64,000 nucleotides of DNA from positions 65,894,501 to 65,958,500 of the forward strand of contig CANTUV010000011.1 in the NCBI GenBank assembly GCA_947685225.1. Direction: 5' to 3'. The notes under the pieces were generated by a model. It did not search any database, was not told the DNA's origin, and saw only the letters and a list, made by a program, of their open reading frames with translations. Below are positions 1-12,800 of the stretch, one piece after another (within the stretch, counting starts at the first letter, position 1; each line of letters starts with the position of its first letter). Made by a program: the position numbers and the translations under genes. The stretch comes from Garcia nutans (Eukaryota; Streptophyta; Magnoliopsida; Malpighiales; Euphorbiaceae).

Positions 1-720
1 ACCATAATCACTCACTCTGAGCAACCACTTGAAAAGAATTGTAATTGCCGATGAACTTGGCCTCACACGGACCTCCCTCATTCTATCCACAATCTGCAGT
101 GCCTCGTAACCCATTTCCACATTCAAAAAACTGCGCACAAGCGTATTGAGGACTGAGAAATCAGACTCGTATTCATGGTGATTGGACCACATAAACTCCA
201 CCAAATTCTTACTCCTGGTTACCCCAATTCTACGAAAAACCCAGGAAATGATATCTTGTGCGAAGAATTGGAGATTCTCGGCAGCCAAGACATGGCCAGC
301 AATGCAACAGGAGCGAAGTGTATCATCGGAATCATTTTGAAATACGAATTTGAAAAATGCAAATGCGGATTGACGAGAGTTTAATAATATCATGATCTTA
401 ACAAGCAAAAAAGGGCAAAAATTATGGGAAAATGCCTTCAAAACGTAACCTTTGTGTTGTTTGATTAGTTTAGAGAGACCAACAATAAGTATACGTCGCT
501 CATTCGAATTTAAACAGGCAAAACAATCAAAATTGAAAAAATAAAAAGGTGAAAACTGATGGAAATAAAAGAACCTTTCATGACTGGAACTGGAAGAAGA
601 ATAAGAATAAACATGGTTTAGGGTTTTAGGACTTAAAAGGGACTTGAGTATTGTGAGGAGAGGGAAAGAATATTGTACCTTGAGAAGGGAGTATCCGGCG
701 CGGCGCACATTAGCAGACAT
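1..720 (-). CDS. Pentatricopeptide repeat (PPR) protein, 5' part, runs off the window
   Basis: Read on the minus strand. A short first exon (720-679) encodes MSANVRRAGYSLLK and ends AAG|GTAC. A 243-base intron (678-436) ends GAAG, and exon 2 (435-1) stays open to the window edge. The join is phase 0 and gives SLLK|AFSHNFCPFLL. Around 180-40 there is a typical 35-residue PPR helix pair (from DFSVLNTLVRSFLN to DRMREVRVRP). Upstream is the pre-repeat region usual for long P-class PPR proteins. These proteins bind organellar RNA; the basic N-terminus suggests mitochondrial or plastid import, which is inference. An alternative start in exon 2 (ATG at 581 or 614) is possible if the intron is not spliced. 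Most of the protein lies beyond position 1, so subclass and target cannot be given. Confidence 0.8.
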   Translation of the reverse strand, partial: MSANVRRAGYSLLKVQYSFPLLTILKSLLSPKTLNHVYSYSSSSSSHERFFYFHQFSPFYFFNFDCFACLNSNERRILIVGLSKLIKQHKGYVLKAFSHNFCPFLLVKIMILLNSRQSAFAFFKFVFQNDSDDTLRSCCIAGHVLAAENLQFFAQDIISWVFRRIGVTRSKNLVEFMWSNHHEYESDFSVLNTLVRSFLNVEMGYEALQIVDRMREVRVRPSSSAITILFKWLLRVSDYG

Positions 721-1843
721 GAGATGGCGCCGGAGACTGGTGGTTGTCTTTGGACCTTGGAGCTTAGAGCTTAAAGCAGCAGTTTTTTTTTATTTATCAG
801 AAATTCAGAATTAAAGCAGCAGTTTTTGCAGAAGCTACTGACTTGTGGTTTTTTCCGGCTTCAGCGGCCCAAACCAGACCTCCATAAGCAAAACATCCTA
901 ATTTCTCTTCCTTGTCCAACTCTCTAACTATTATTTTTTTTAATTTCAACATTTTAAAATATTATTATACAAATAAAAATTTTATATTTTATATATCGTT
1001 AAAATACAATCTAATAATAAATATAAATATTTTTTGAATAATATTTAATAATTAATTCTCTCTTTTATATTTATATTAAAAAATTAAAATTTATAAAAAA
1101 AAGTAAATCCTTTCAAATTTAAAATATATACAACCAAAAAAAAAGAATAAGAACTTGGAGAAAAATTACAATAAAAATGTTCTTTAATTCCATAAGTTTA
1201 TTTCTCTACACATTAGGACAATTTGGCAATTTCTTTAAATTTTATGAATATAATTGTGAATTTCGCAAATGGCAAGCCTTTTTGAGGGTAACGTATATAT
1301 ATAATTTTTCCTTTATGATTGACTTTTAATTTCGTATGTCCAATTAAATTTTGTCAAAAAGAAAAAAAAAATGAGAAGAGATTTAATGTGGAATATCCAT
1401 CCTCACAAAATTATCAACACAACTTGAAAAAGGCTAAAATTATAGCCAACATATAATTCTTTTTAAATTAAAATTTTATTAAGCAAAATCCAATAAAAAA
1501 AATTAATAAAGTACTACACTCTCCATCTCATTTTTACACTCTTTTCTTTTTTCATTTTTACAGTTTGCCGTTGATGAGTAATGACTGTTGAATTATCAGT
1601 TTTACCCCATTCTTTTCTGTTTAACTTTTTTTTATTCATTGCTTTTTTTTTTCTTTTCTTACATTTTGTCCTTTGTATTTATTTTTTTTTATTTTTATTA
1701 ATTAAAAAATAAACCAATGATATAAATAAAGTTTTTTTATTTTTTTTAAATTGATACACTATTTTAAAGTTATTAATTATTATTTTTCTTTTTAACTTAA
1801 GAGTCATTATATTTGTCTTTAGTTAATTTTGTTTTTTTAATTC

Positions 1844-1844
<1 letters not shown>

Positions 1845-1879
<35 letters not shown>
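1845..1879. repeat. (ATT)n microsatellite
   Basis: About 11 uninterrupted ATT units. Confidence 0.95.
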
Positions 1880-2798
1880 GCTCTAAAAGTTACTATTTAA
1901 ATAAAATAACTTTTTAAATTTTATTTTTTTATTTTATTTTAAATTTTAGTACATTTTGTGAGATATAGCTCTTAAAACAATAACTTTTCAAATTTTTTTA
2001 TCTTTTTATCATTATTTTATTTTAACATTTAAATTGTTATTATAAATTTAATTATCTTAATTAATATATTTTTAAATATAATTTTTTGATAGAATATTAT
2101 TAGTTATATTTAGATTTAAAATTTTAAATTATTTAACATTATTTTTAATAGACTTTGTATATATTTAAATATATTTTTATTGTACCAACTTAGTTTAAAT
2201 GTTAATATATTTACTTGTCCTTTTACCACTTTTTATTTCTCTTTACTCATATTATTTTTAGATAAATATATAATTATTTTCTTCATCTCAACAAAAATTA
2301 ACAAATAATAAATTTACTTATTCTTTTATATCCAAAATGCTAATCTTAATTATTTTTCTAATTTTTATATAAAATAATATAATTAAAAAATTAATATTTT
2401 AATTATTTTATCAATGAATTTGCAATTAATTCAAAAATATTTTATTATATTAGATATATCTTCCCATAAACTATACATTGTTTTTCAAATTTCAATTCTA
2501 CCTTTCTTTTTTTTCTTTTTTTTTTCTTCTTTTTAAAATATTATCTCAAACGCTTAAGCACTTAATTGAGTAGCAATAATCAAATTTTTACAAATTTTTA
2601 TATTATATTTCTTGCACTTTTATCCTTAAATCTTTACCTTTTTTGTATAATTAATATTGCAATCACGATTAAAAATTCAAACAATCTAACTTTATAACTT
2701 TAAAGGCTTTGAATTTTTATTTAATTATAACTTTATATTATGATTTTGAAAAAATTTTACCCTTACTTAATTTTATTTTTTATTTCTAACTCATAAGT

Positions 2799-2802
<4 letters not shown>

Positions 2803-2840
<38 letters not shown>

Positions 2841-2853
2841 GTTATTATTATTA
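2803..2853. repeat. (AAT)n microsatellite followed by (TTA)n
   Basis: About 12 AAT units run straight into four units of the opposite-strand triplet, so the locus can fold back on itself. Both this and the 1845 array sit next to a GCTCTAAAA-type motif, as expected if they lie in two copies of the same repeat. Confidence 0.9.
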
Positions 2854-3848
2854 CTACACTAAAATGCTCTAAAAAGTTTTTTTTTTAAGCCAAAAATGTT
2901 TTAAATGTTATTATTTTAATAAGAGTGATTTCTTAAATTTTTTTATTATTTTAATTTTAAATGGACTCTGTGAGTAATTTTTAAAATAATCACTTTTTAA
3001 AATTTTAATATTTTTTCTTATTATTTTATTCTAAATTTTAAATTATAATTTGAATTTAATTATTTTAAAAATAATTTAAAATATCATGTTATTGACTATA
3101 ATTGAATTTATATTTTTTATTATTTAACTTTATTTTATTTCTGTTAAATAAAATTTAATAAATAATAAATTTTCATTTACTTTTTTTAAGTTATTAATTT
3201 CAATTATATTTTCTTTTTCAATTAAATGGATAAAATTAAAAAATTAATATTTTAATCAAATTTTAAATTAATTTAAAAATATTTTAATATATTAAACACA
3301 TCTTATCATAAATATTTTTATAACATATGCTTAAATATTTACATATATAATATTATTTTTTATATACTAATTATATATTAATTCATAAATTATTTATTTA
3401 TTTAAAATATTATAAATATCATAAATCACACTGCAAGAGAAATTATTTGCTTGTTATTTACTAATATATTCACGTCGTAGAAAATTAAAAAAAATTGTGT
3501 ATCAATTAAATTAAACTGATTTTATTTTATATTTCTTTTTCGTAAATGAAGATTTTTCCTTTGTTCAACATGGTATCTCTATATTTCATATAAATTATTA
3601 TATCTTCCACCATTTTGAAAATAAAGTTGCCAAATAGCTTTTCTTTTTTCTTTTGGCCAAATTACAAAAAAATATTTAAAGTTTACCCCTTTTTCCAGTT
3701 CAATCACAATTTTTTTTTTGACAAATTAATATATGAAATTATATATATATATATATAATTATAACATATGACCGGCTGCAGGTAATGCAATCGAATTAAT
3801 TATAGACGTGTCAATTATTTTTAATTATTTTATGCAAAATAAATAACG

Positions 3849-3890
3849 AACGGGCGTTACTTTCGTATGTTCGTAAAAGCAACGCCCGTT
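3849..3890. repeat. 10-bp GC-rich inverted repeat
   Basis: AACGGGCGTT at 3849-3858 is mirrored by AACGCCCGTT at 3881-3890, with a 22-base spacer. It stands out in AT-rich surroundings. Function unknown; it could be the remains of a small transposon end. Confidence 0.6.
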
Positions 3891-5559
3891 GGTTTTGATC
3901 TCCGTCTTTATGCTTTTAAATGGATAGAACATCAAATGGGTCTCTCTTTTATTCTCTCACGGAATTTCAACAGTGCCTAACCTATGCTAATTACTCAATT
4001 AGCATCATTCTTTAGTTTTCTTCATCTCTATTCCCATTTTACCAGTGTCTGGTAATTAAACAAAGTATGTGGACATGCATACCTTCTTCATCGAGAGTTC
4101 TTCTTCATTAAGAAAAGGAAAAAAAAAATGGCGTTATTGGGCTGTTATTGTTTCTTGCTGGATTAAGAGTTCTTCAGTGCAAGAACTCAGATTTTCTTCA
4201 CACCATAATTGGAAATATTCACAAATATTTTCTTTTTTCTTCTTTTTTCTCTGGTCGTCCTCTGTTTATGATTTCTGAATTCTAAATTCTAAATCAGATA
4301 CAGATAATTTTCCTTTTAATATTTTATTTCCTGGAAAATTTTTTGGCCCTTAGCTGGTTTTGTCCAAGGATCGGCATACTACGTAATAATTAATCACATC
4401 ACAAACAATCAAAACACAAACACTTTCTCCAATTTCTTCCTTCCTCTATTTATTTTTTCTCTTTTTTTCGTTTCTTTCAAATAAAAAACTTGTACACTCC
4501 TGCGCAGCGGATAAAATAAATAACTTTTCTTGTTAACTAAAAGGGCAAAAGAAAAACAGAACAAACCAACATGTGTTGTATGGTTTTATGATCAAAGCTT
4601 GTTGAGACTTTGAATTTGGGTTGGATTTTTGGATTCTATGAATAATTTTTTTTATAAGGCATCTTAAATATTAAGTGTTGGGCCTTTTGATCAACGAGCT
4701 TCTTCTTTTAAGTGGATTTTTTTTTTGACAAGATGGCTTTAGCCATTTTATCCTTCAAAATCACCTTATATTTTTTATTTTTTTTTACGCGAGATTACTC
4801 CCACAGCTTTTTTTTTTTTTTTAAAGGGAAGATTACTCCCACAGCTGATATTCTTCTCAAATACAACTAGGCTATGTCACTTTGACTTTCTTACTTTGGT
4901 ATTTTTCAATCGAGTAACAAAAAAGAAAGAAAGAATGATGGGGTAAGCTTGGAAAAAAAAAAGAGTGGTATTTTTGAAATTTTACTATTTATTCTAAAGG
5001 CACTTTTAATGTATACAAGTAAATATAAATCCTTGTCCTATGCACGATTTATAGTATTTTATTTTACTTTTTTATAAATAAAAAATAATTTATATTAATA
5101 TAATTACTATATAAAAATAAAATTAAATATATATAATATTAAAAAAATTTATATTTATATATTATAAAAATATTTATAATAAAATATGTATAATGTATTA
5201 AGATATTTTTAAAATTGATTTGAGAATTCGTTTATCAAAATATTAGTTTTAATTTTATTATTTTAATCAAAAAGAAAATTTTGAAACAAATATTTTAAAT
5301 CATTAATTTAAATAAAAAATAAATAAAATTTATTAGTTGTTAATTTTTTTTGATGGAAAAAATTATAAATTTATGTGACACAATTAACATGGACAAAAAA
5401 AAAATATAAAAGTGGCAACAAAAATTTAAAAAGTTATAAAAAAAATAAATATATTGCGATTTAAATTAAGTTTGTATATTAAGAATATCTTTTAAGTACA
5501 CAAAATAAATTATTTTTTGATGTTTGAATGCACTTTTTATTTTTTTATTTTTAATATTT
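3891..5559. other. Intergenic DNA, no gene seen
   Basis: This is less AT-rich than its flanks between 3890 and 4900, but no ORF is convincing. A 17-bp direct repeat (AGATTACTCCCACAGCT) occurs at 4792-4808 and 4830-4846, separated by a T-tract. Near 4998 the motif CACTTTTAATGTATACAAG resembles the end of the AT-rich repeat family. Confidence 0.6.
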
Positions 5560-5720
5560 TATTTAAAAAGTGAATACAAAATCTATTAAAAATTAAGTCA
5601 AATAATATAAAACTCTAAATTTAAACATAGTTAGTAATATGTTTATTTTAAATTATTTTTAATATAATAAAAATATAAAAATATAAAAATTTATTATTCT
5701 AAAAACAATTTCTATAAGAA
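5560..5720 (+). repeat. AT-rich repeat family, copy
   Basis: This forward copy of the core block (AAAATCTATTAAAAATTAAG, then AATAATATAAAA and TTTATTTTAAATTATTTTTA) matches the copies near 6663 and 8281. Confidence 0.5.
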
Positions 5721-6654
5721 ACAATAAAAAGGTCAAAAGAAAGAAAAGTTAAAAAGGATAAAATTGAAAATTTAAGAAAAAAATAATTTTTTTTTGTATA
5801 TTGTAAATTTATTAATTAAGTTTTTTAAAAAAGTATACAGACTTTATATATTATAATTAATTAATAATAGAGAGAAAAAAATATAAAAGGCATTAAATGG
5901 AAGGAAAGAAAAAAGGAAAAAGAAACAAACAAAAGAAAAAAAAAAGAGTAAAACAGAAAATTAAAAAAAAAAGAATGGTTTTTTGAAGTTGACTTGCACG
6001 ATGTTGTGAGATTAAATTTTTTAATGATAAATTTTATTTTTTATAATTTAAATTAAAATATTTATCAATATATAATTTAAAAATAAAATATATATTTGAT
6101 ATACTAAACAAAGAGAGAAAATAAATTTAATATATAATTATGAAAAATTAAATATAAAAATAAAATAATTATTCTTAATAATTATAAATAATAAATATTT
6201 TAATACAAAATTTTAATAAAATTTAAAAATAAAGTAAAAAATAAATATTAAATATAACGATCAATACTATATAAAAATAGAAATATATTAATAATTTATT
6301 ATTAATATTATCTAATAAATATTTTATTAAAAAATATTATTAATAAATAATAATTAAAAATTAACACATCATTTAGGTGTTTAATTAAATCTTTGATTAT
6401 TAATTTGGGTGTATATTTTTCCTGTTTTAGTTATATTTTTATAAATTTATTATTTTTTATATTTTTATATGCCATTTATTAAGTATATTAAAAGTTAATG
6501 GCAGCCAATTTAAAATTTTAAAAATATATTATATAAATATATTAATTTTCCTGTTATGTGAATTTTATACAAAATGAAGGTAAAATGAAAATATATTTGC
6601 TATCAAAAAATTATAAATATAGAAGTCAAAAAAATTATAAATATAAGTTTCTTT

Positions 6655-7105
6655 AAGTGGATAAAAAATCTATTAAAAATAAACTCGAATAATATAAAAT
6701 TTTAAATTCAATTATAATTAATAGCATATTCATTTTAAATTATTTTAAGATAATTAAACTTATATTATCAATTTAAAAATTAAATTAAAATAATAATATA
6801 AAATTAAAATTTTAAAAAGTATCATTTTAAAAATTATGACTCATATGTTCACTAAAAATTAAAAATAAAAATAAAAATATAAAAAAATTATATTTAAATT
6901 ATTTATTATTTTATTTTAATTAATAAAAATATCGATAAAAAATAAAAAAAAAGGATAAAATACATATAAAAAATAAATAAAAGCAAAAAAAGGTAAAATT
7001 GGAAATAAAGTTGAAAAATATAATCAGAATAAAACAAGGGGTAAAATTGGAAATGTACTATTCATCAGTGAAGCACTTTTAGTATATACAAGAGTGAAAA
7101 ATCCC
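6655..7105 (+). repeat. AT-rich repeat family, copy with 3' end
   Basis: The core block at 6660-6840 is followed at 7020-7100 by a GGGTAAAATTGGAAATG segment and a GCACTTTTAGTATATACAAG end. Similar ends occur at 4998 and 14015, which supports one family with a defined 3' terminus. Confidence 0.5.
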
Positions 7106-8274
7106 AGGTTTCTAGTTCTTTGACTGTTCTTTGAAAATGATGGCTCTTGGATGGTTCATTTTATAGCTCAATCCATTTGATTTCTCTGAGTTATGCCATA
7201 TTTTACCCCACTCTTATTTTTCCTCAATTTACCTTATATATGAGGATGTTTGAGGTCTATGGTCAGTTTTGATTTCCATTTGTTATTACCATAGCTTGGA
7301 TTTTTTGGCAAGTTTGTTTTTGGCACTGCCTCTACAGGCCTTGTTTTTGTCTCTTATTAGTTTTTTTTAGGGATTATCTATTTTTTCTACTGCACTCTTA
7401 GAAATCGAAGGAAGAATATTGGATTTGAATCTGTTTTTGAATATGGAATAATAAAATATTCATGCTTAATTTGTGATGGGAAAGCTAATATATTTAGCAT
7501 ATTTGAAAGTCTGTTTGTAGTTGCTACAATCATCTGTTTTTGTTCTATGTATTTTGTGAAGAGCTTTAACCTACTCTGTTTTTCGGCATTATGTATCTCT
7601 TAGACTGCTGTTTTTAGTATTCATGATTAATGAAACCTTGTTTTTATGATTAAAAAAAGTTGCAGTGGATGCCGTATTTTTGCTGCGGGACATATTATTA
7701 TTTTATAAATAATGAGAAAAATAAACAATAATGCACATTAACTATGATAATTAATGTATATAAAATATATACAAAAATATAAAATATTTATTTACATATA
7801 AAATAAACAAAATTTATAGTAATATATAAAATGTCTATTTACATATAAAATAAAAAGCAAAAGTGATTTTAATGAAAATTAAATTATTGAGATAACGTAT
7901 GCACAATATAGTGTATATGCTGTTAGCAAAAATAATATCCAATATAAAAAGAAAATAAGTAATTAAATATGTAATTTTTTTAAAATTCTTCATCTTATCT
8001 TGATTATTAAATCAAAGTGTTATTTACTTATATTTAATAAATTAAGGTTCTTAAATTAAATAAATTTTAATCTTGATATATGTATTTATCCTAATCAAAA
8101 GTTAAAACTTGAAAATTATAATATTTATTTACCAAATCACATTTTTTAAGAACTTCAATTTTGGTTTTTTTCCAAGCATTAAGAATAAAAAATTTAATAC
8201 TAAGATAATTTGAATCACAATATTTATTTCTAAATAAACTAAAATTGTCACTAAGCTCAAATATAGACTTTGAC
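7106..8274. other. Intergenic DNA, no gene seen
   Basis: The stretch 7110-7680 is closer to genic base composition, but every frame is interrupted and I recognise no protein. The rest is AT-rich. Confidence 0.5.
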
Positions 8275-8706
8275 TAAAAAAATGGACAAAACTATTAAAA
8301 ATAAAAATTAAATAATATAAAATTTTAAATTCAAATATATTTAATAATATAATTATTTTAAATTTTCTAATATAATTAAATTTATATTCAGATTTAAAAG
8401 TTAAAATAAGAATGAAAAAATGTTTGAGAAGTAAAATTAAATTGAATAGAAAACTGCAAAAGAAAATTAAAAAAAAAAGGAAAAAAGAAAACCAATGGTA
8501 AAATGAGAAAAAGAAATCCATGATTGACATTCTCACGTCTCAATTGTCTTTCAAAATTTAGTCAATCTTTAACTTATGTGGAGGGATAACATGAGCAAAA
8601 AAAAATCTACTTATGCCATTGGTCTGGGATAAAAAAAAAAAAGCAAGGGTAAAAATAGAAAAGATAAAAAAAATGATATAATTTTTTAGGTATTTCATTG
8701 CCATAA
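8275..8706 (+). repeat. AT-rich repeat family, copy split by the LINE (left part)
   Basis: The core block starts near 8281. The copy is interrupted at 8706 by the LINE, and its 3' end resumes after 13997 with AATGGGAGCACTTTTAGCAT, matching the ends near 4998 and 7072. Confidence 0.5.
8689..8706. repeat. LINE target-site duplication, left copy
   Basis: GGTATTTCATTGCCATAA, identical to 13980-13997. An 18-bp duplication of variable-length type is the mark of target-primed reverse transcription. Confidence 0.92.
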
Positions 8707-8775
8707 AAATAGTTTTTTTCGTATGCTTTATGCATCCTCTTGTTCTCTCGTTCTAGGGTTTTCTAGGGTTTCTCT

Positions 8776-9897
8776 ATGGAGCCAAATATTGCTAATCTTT
8801 CTATTGTTGATGAGGATGATCTCCTTGATCTCCCGCCAGCGACAGTGCCTAGGCCAGTGGCCGTCACCTATGATCATTGCCTAGTGGGTATGTTTCTCAC
8901 GTATTCTCGGATCAACTTTCAGGTTATGAAAGAGACTTTAGCTGAACTATGGCATCCGCTGGGAGGGATCAGTATATCTGATCTGGGTGCTAAACGTTAT
9001 TTGTTCCGGTTTTATGCAGCGGTGGATATGAATCGTGTTCTCCAGGGTTCCCCTTGGTTTTTTAATAAGCATCTTCTTCTTTTGGAACCAGTTAAAGTTG
9101 GTATGGATCCATTACAGATTCCTCTGTTGTTTTTTGATTGTTGGGTTCAAGTACATAAGCTCATTCCTGGTTTCATGACGGAACCTATTGCCAGGTCTAT
9201 TGGTAATTATGTTGGGTCCTTTATTGAATATGATCCTACTCCCTATTTTGATGAGCTTGATGATTATTTTATGAGGATTAGGGTTCGGATGGACATACGG
9301 CAGCCCCTAAAACGTAAGAAAAAGATACCGGATTTTAATGGGAGTTTTTTCTTTGCTCTTTTTCGTTATGAGAGGGTCTTTACCTATTGTTTTTTGTGTG
9401 GGAAGCTTGGCCATACTGACTCTTTTTGTGATCTTCTATTACATCATAAAAGAGAGTCTCTTACTCCTCAATGGGATGATTCTCTCAGGGCTCTTAGTCG
9501 TCGGAATAGGAGAATGACGAGCCAGTGGTTGCGTCCAGATCCATCTGTGGATCAGTTTCAGTTGATTTCACAAGCTCAGGGAGCTGCTACTATTTCACCT
9601 CCTATTTTCCCAGCTTATGCTTTTCAGGCTTCCTTCTCTGGGGCTAAGTTGAATTATGATGGGTAGGCGAAGAATGGGGAAGCTACTGTTGGTATGGATA
9701 TGGACCAGTATACTATGGGTCGGGAGAATACTGTGGGTCTAGGTGAAGAAGTATTATTGCATGCTGTTGATAATACTAAGAAGAGATAGAAATTTAGCCC
9801 TTCTGCCATGGATGTTTCTAATGTTAAGGATTCATCTTCTGGTGTCAATGTTGATCAAACGGTCGACTCCTCGCATGGGAGCGACCGAGAACCATGA
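8776..9897 (+). pseudogene. LINE ORF1 (DUF4283 plus CCHC zinc knuckle), two amber stops
   Basis: The open part (8776-9666, 296 residues) has a DUF4283 domain at about residues 35-190 and a zinc knuckle CFLCGKLGHTDSFC (CX2CX4HX4C) near residues 205-218. It would bind the element RNA in a ribonucleoprotein. The same frame continues past TAG at 9664-9666 and TAG at 9787-9789 without another stop until TGA at 9895-9897. That TGA overlaps the ORF2 start as ATGA. The original ORF1 was therefore probably about 373 residues. Both stops could come from CAG by C-to-T change. Confidence 0.85.
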
Positions 9898-12800
9898 GAG
9901 CCATTAGTTGGAACTGTCGGGGAGTAAACAATGATCAGGCAGTGAGGGCGCTTAGGGATCTCACCCTAAGCTATAGACCAGATATTCTTTTTTTGATGGA
10001 AACTAAAACTTACAGTGCTCGTATGGAGGAATTGCGTGTTCTTTTACATTTTGTTTTTTGTTTTTCAGTTGACTGTGTGGGAATTGGGGGTGGCCTCTCT
10101 TTACTCTGGAAGCGTGAGGTTCCTCTTACTATTTCTTGTTACTCACGTAATTTTGTTGATTGTTTGATTGTGGATTCGGCAGGCTCTTGGAGGCTTACAG
10201 GGTTCTATGGCTTTCCTGATTCTTCTCGAAGGAGAGCTTCATGGGACTTATTGCGCACTCTTGCTTTGCGAAGTGATCTGCCTTGGTTGTGTTTAGGCGA
10301 TTTTAATGATATTGCAGCAGCTTCTGAGAAAATTGGAGGTCCTCCGAGAGCTTCACATCTTATTAATGGCTTTCGTGGTGCACTAATTGACGCCAATCTT
10401 ACAGATATTGCTCATTCTGGTCCTGCTTTTACTTATGTCTATAGACCCAATTCTCCACTTTGCTCTAAGGAGAAACTTGACAGAGCCTGCTCTACTCCTT
10501 CTTGGTGTTCTCGGTTTCAAGATGCTTTATGTACTGTGATTTCTGCGCCAGTTTCAGATCACTCTCCCTTGGTTGTGGATACGAGCTCTGTGATTATCTC
10601 TTCAGTATCTAAGAAGTTCCGTTTTGATAACTCATGGCTTCTTGATGAAACTTTCTTGCCGTTTATTAAGTCTGTTTGGTCTGAGAGTTCTAGGTTGGGT
10701 TTTCATCAACAACGTGACAATTTGGTGGAACGTATTAAGTCATGGGGTCGTGAGAAAAATAGAATTAAATGGCACAGGAAGAATTATGTCCGGCGCAGAT
10801 TGCAGGATGATGATGGTTCTTTGGATTTTGTGGCTGTTTCTAATTTAAAGCAGGAATGGAATCATCTTTTGGAGGAGGAAGAAGCTAGATATAAACAGCA
10901 AGCTAAGCTATTCTGGTTTAAAAATGGTGACAGGAATTCCAGGTATTTTCATAATTCAATTAAACAACGTCGTCATTTTAATCGTATTGAGAAACTTAAG
11001 TTGGATGATAATTCCTGGACTTCTACTACTGCTCAGCTGCACTCTCTTATTTTCAATTATTTTGTGGATTTATTTAGCCATTTCAGTACAGATGATGCTA
11101 CGATTTTGGCACTTGTTCAACAGAAAATCACTGAGCTTGATAACCAGGCCTTGACTCGTCCTTTCTCTGATGACGAGTTTCGGTCTGCACTTTTTGCTAT
11201 GGATCCGAATAAGTCACCTGGGCCCGATGGCCTTAACCCGGCTTTTTTCCAGAAGAGTTGGAGTATAATTGGTCATGATATCTCAAATGCTTGTCGTTCT
11301 TGGCTCTTGCAAGGTACTTTGCCTTCTTCCATTTCAAATACCTTGTTGGTTCTGATTCCTAAATGCGATAGTCCAGAGTATGTCAAAGATTTTCGCCCGA
11401 TTGCATTATGTAATGTTTTATATAAAATTATGTCTAAGGCGTTGGCGAATAGGTTAAAGAGGGTGCTTCCTAAGATTATTTCGGATTTTCAGTCAGCTTT
11501 CATTCCTGATAGGCTAATCACGGATAATTTTTTAATTGCTTTTGAAACTATTCATAGTCTCAAGCGTAGAAATCGGGGAGATGGTGGTGCATGTGCTTTA
11601 AAAATTGATATTGCTAAAGCTTATGATCGGGTTAGTTGGGATTTTTTGGTTCATATGATGTCTACTTTAGGTTTTTCGAATCAATGGATTACTTGGATGC
11701 GTATGTGTTTTTCTGAGGTCCAGTACATGATTAATGTTAATGGGTCTGAAGTGGGTTCTATAGTGCCAGGTAGGGGATTGAGGCAAGGTGATCCTATCTC
11801 ACCATATTTGTTTCTGATTGTGGCTGAGGGTTTGTCACTTTTGCTGCAGAATGCGGAGCGTGGGGGTTTTATTCATGGTTGTAGAGCTGCCACTGGTTGT
11901 CCAAGAATCTCACATCTTTTTTTTGCAGACGACTCTCTGCTTTTTTTCGAGGCTTCTCTGGCGGAGGCTCTGCATATTAAGCATATTCTTGGTATTTATG
12001 AAACTGCTTCCGGTCAGGCGATCAACTTTCAAAAATCGGGTATTCTTCTTAGCCCATCTGTTTCTGATTCGGTAAAGCAGGATATTTCTGCAACTTTGGG
12101 TGTGTCTAATCCATTGAGTGGTGGCAATTATTTGGGTCTTCCTTCTTTGATTGGGCGGAATAAAAAGCAAATTTTTAATTTCCTGAAAGAGAGGTTGTGG
12201 AAGAGGTTAAATGGCTGGAATAATAAATTTCTCTCACGTGCTGGACGTGAGGTATTGATTAAGTCTGTTGCTCAAGCTATTCCAGCTTATTGTATGAATG
12301 TATTCCATCTGCCTATGACTCTGTGTCGTGAATTAGAGGTTATTATGAATAAGTTCTGGTGGCATGGTAATAATAATGATTCTGGTATTAACTGGTTGGC
12401 CTGGGATCGTATGTGTGTTAGGAAGATGGATGGTGGTATGGGGTTTCGGGACCTTTCTTGTTTTAATACTGCTTTGCTAGGGAAACAAGGGTGGAGGTTA
12501 CTTACCAAAACCAATACTCTTTTGTATCGTGTGTTTAAAGCTAAATATTTCCCGGAGGGGGATTTTTTAACGGCTGTAGCATTTCCTGCTCAAAGCTTTG
12601 TCTGGAAGAGTATTTTGTTCTCTAAACAGGTGTTAGTGCAAGGGGTTCGGTGGAGGATTGGCAATGGACGGAGTGTTTATGTGAACTCTAGTCCATGGAT
12701 TCCAAAGGATGATGGCTTTCTTCCTGATGATGGTAATATTTTTGTTCCTGAGGCTATGAGAGTTTGTGATTTATTTATACCTGGGTCTAGGAGTTGGGAT

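Larger units (their letters stand above)
1511..3170 (-). repeat. AT-rich dispersed repeat family, reverse-oriented copies
   Basis: The reverse complements of about 2010-2165 and 2975-3170 match the plus-strand blocks near 5575, 6663 and 8281. All share the order CTATTAAAAAT, AATAATATAAAATTTTAAATTC, then a run ending near TTTTAAAAAGT, with substitutions. The start near 1511-1610 (CACTCT, then GATGAGTAATGA, then TTTTACCCC) resembles the reverse complement of the family's end near 7020-7100. The copies are old. Their borders are approximate because the sequence is low in complexity. Confidence 0.45.
721..3848. other. AT-rich intergenic DNA, no gene seen
   Basis: Apart from about 150 bases upstream of the PPR gene, this stretch is strongly AT-rich with stops in all frames. 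It holds two trinucleotide microsatellites and reverse-oriented copies of a degenerate AT-rich repeat family, listed separately. I see no coding sequence. Confidence 0.8.

Noticed and set aside
175..384. 69-codon ORF on the plus strand
   Set aside because: Opposite-strand shadow of the PPR coding exon.
8129..8536. 135-codon ORF on the minus strand
   Set aside because: Phe/Ile/Leu-only low-complexity translation of an AT-rich repeat, with no family match and overlapping a repeat copy.
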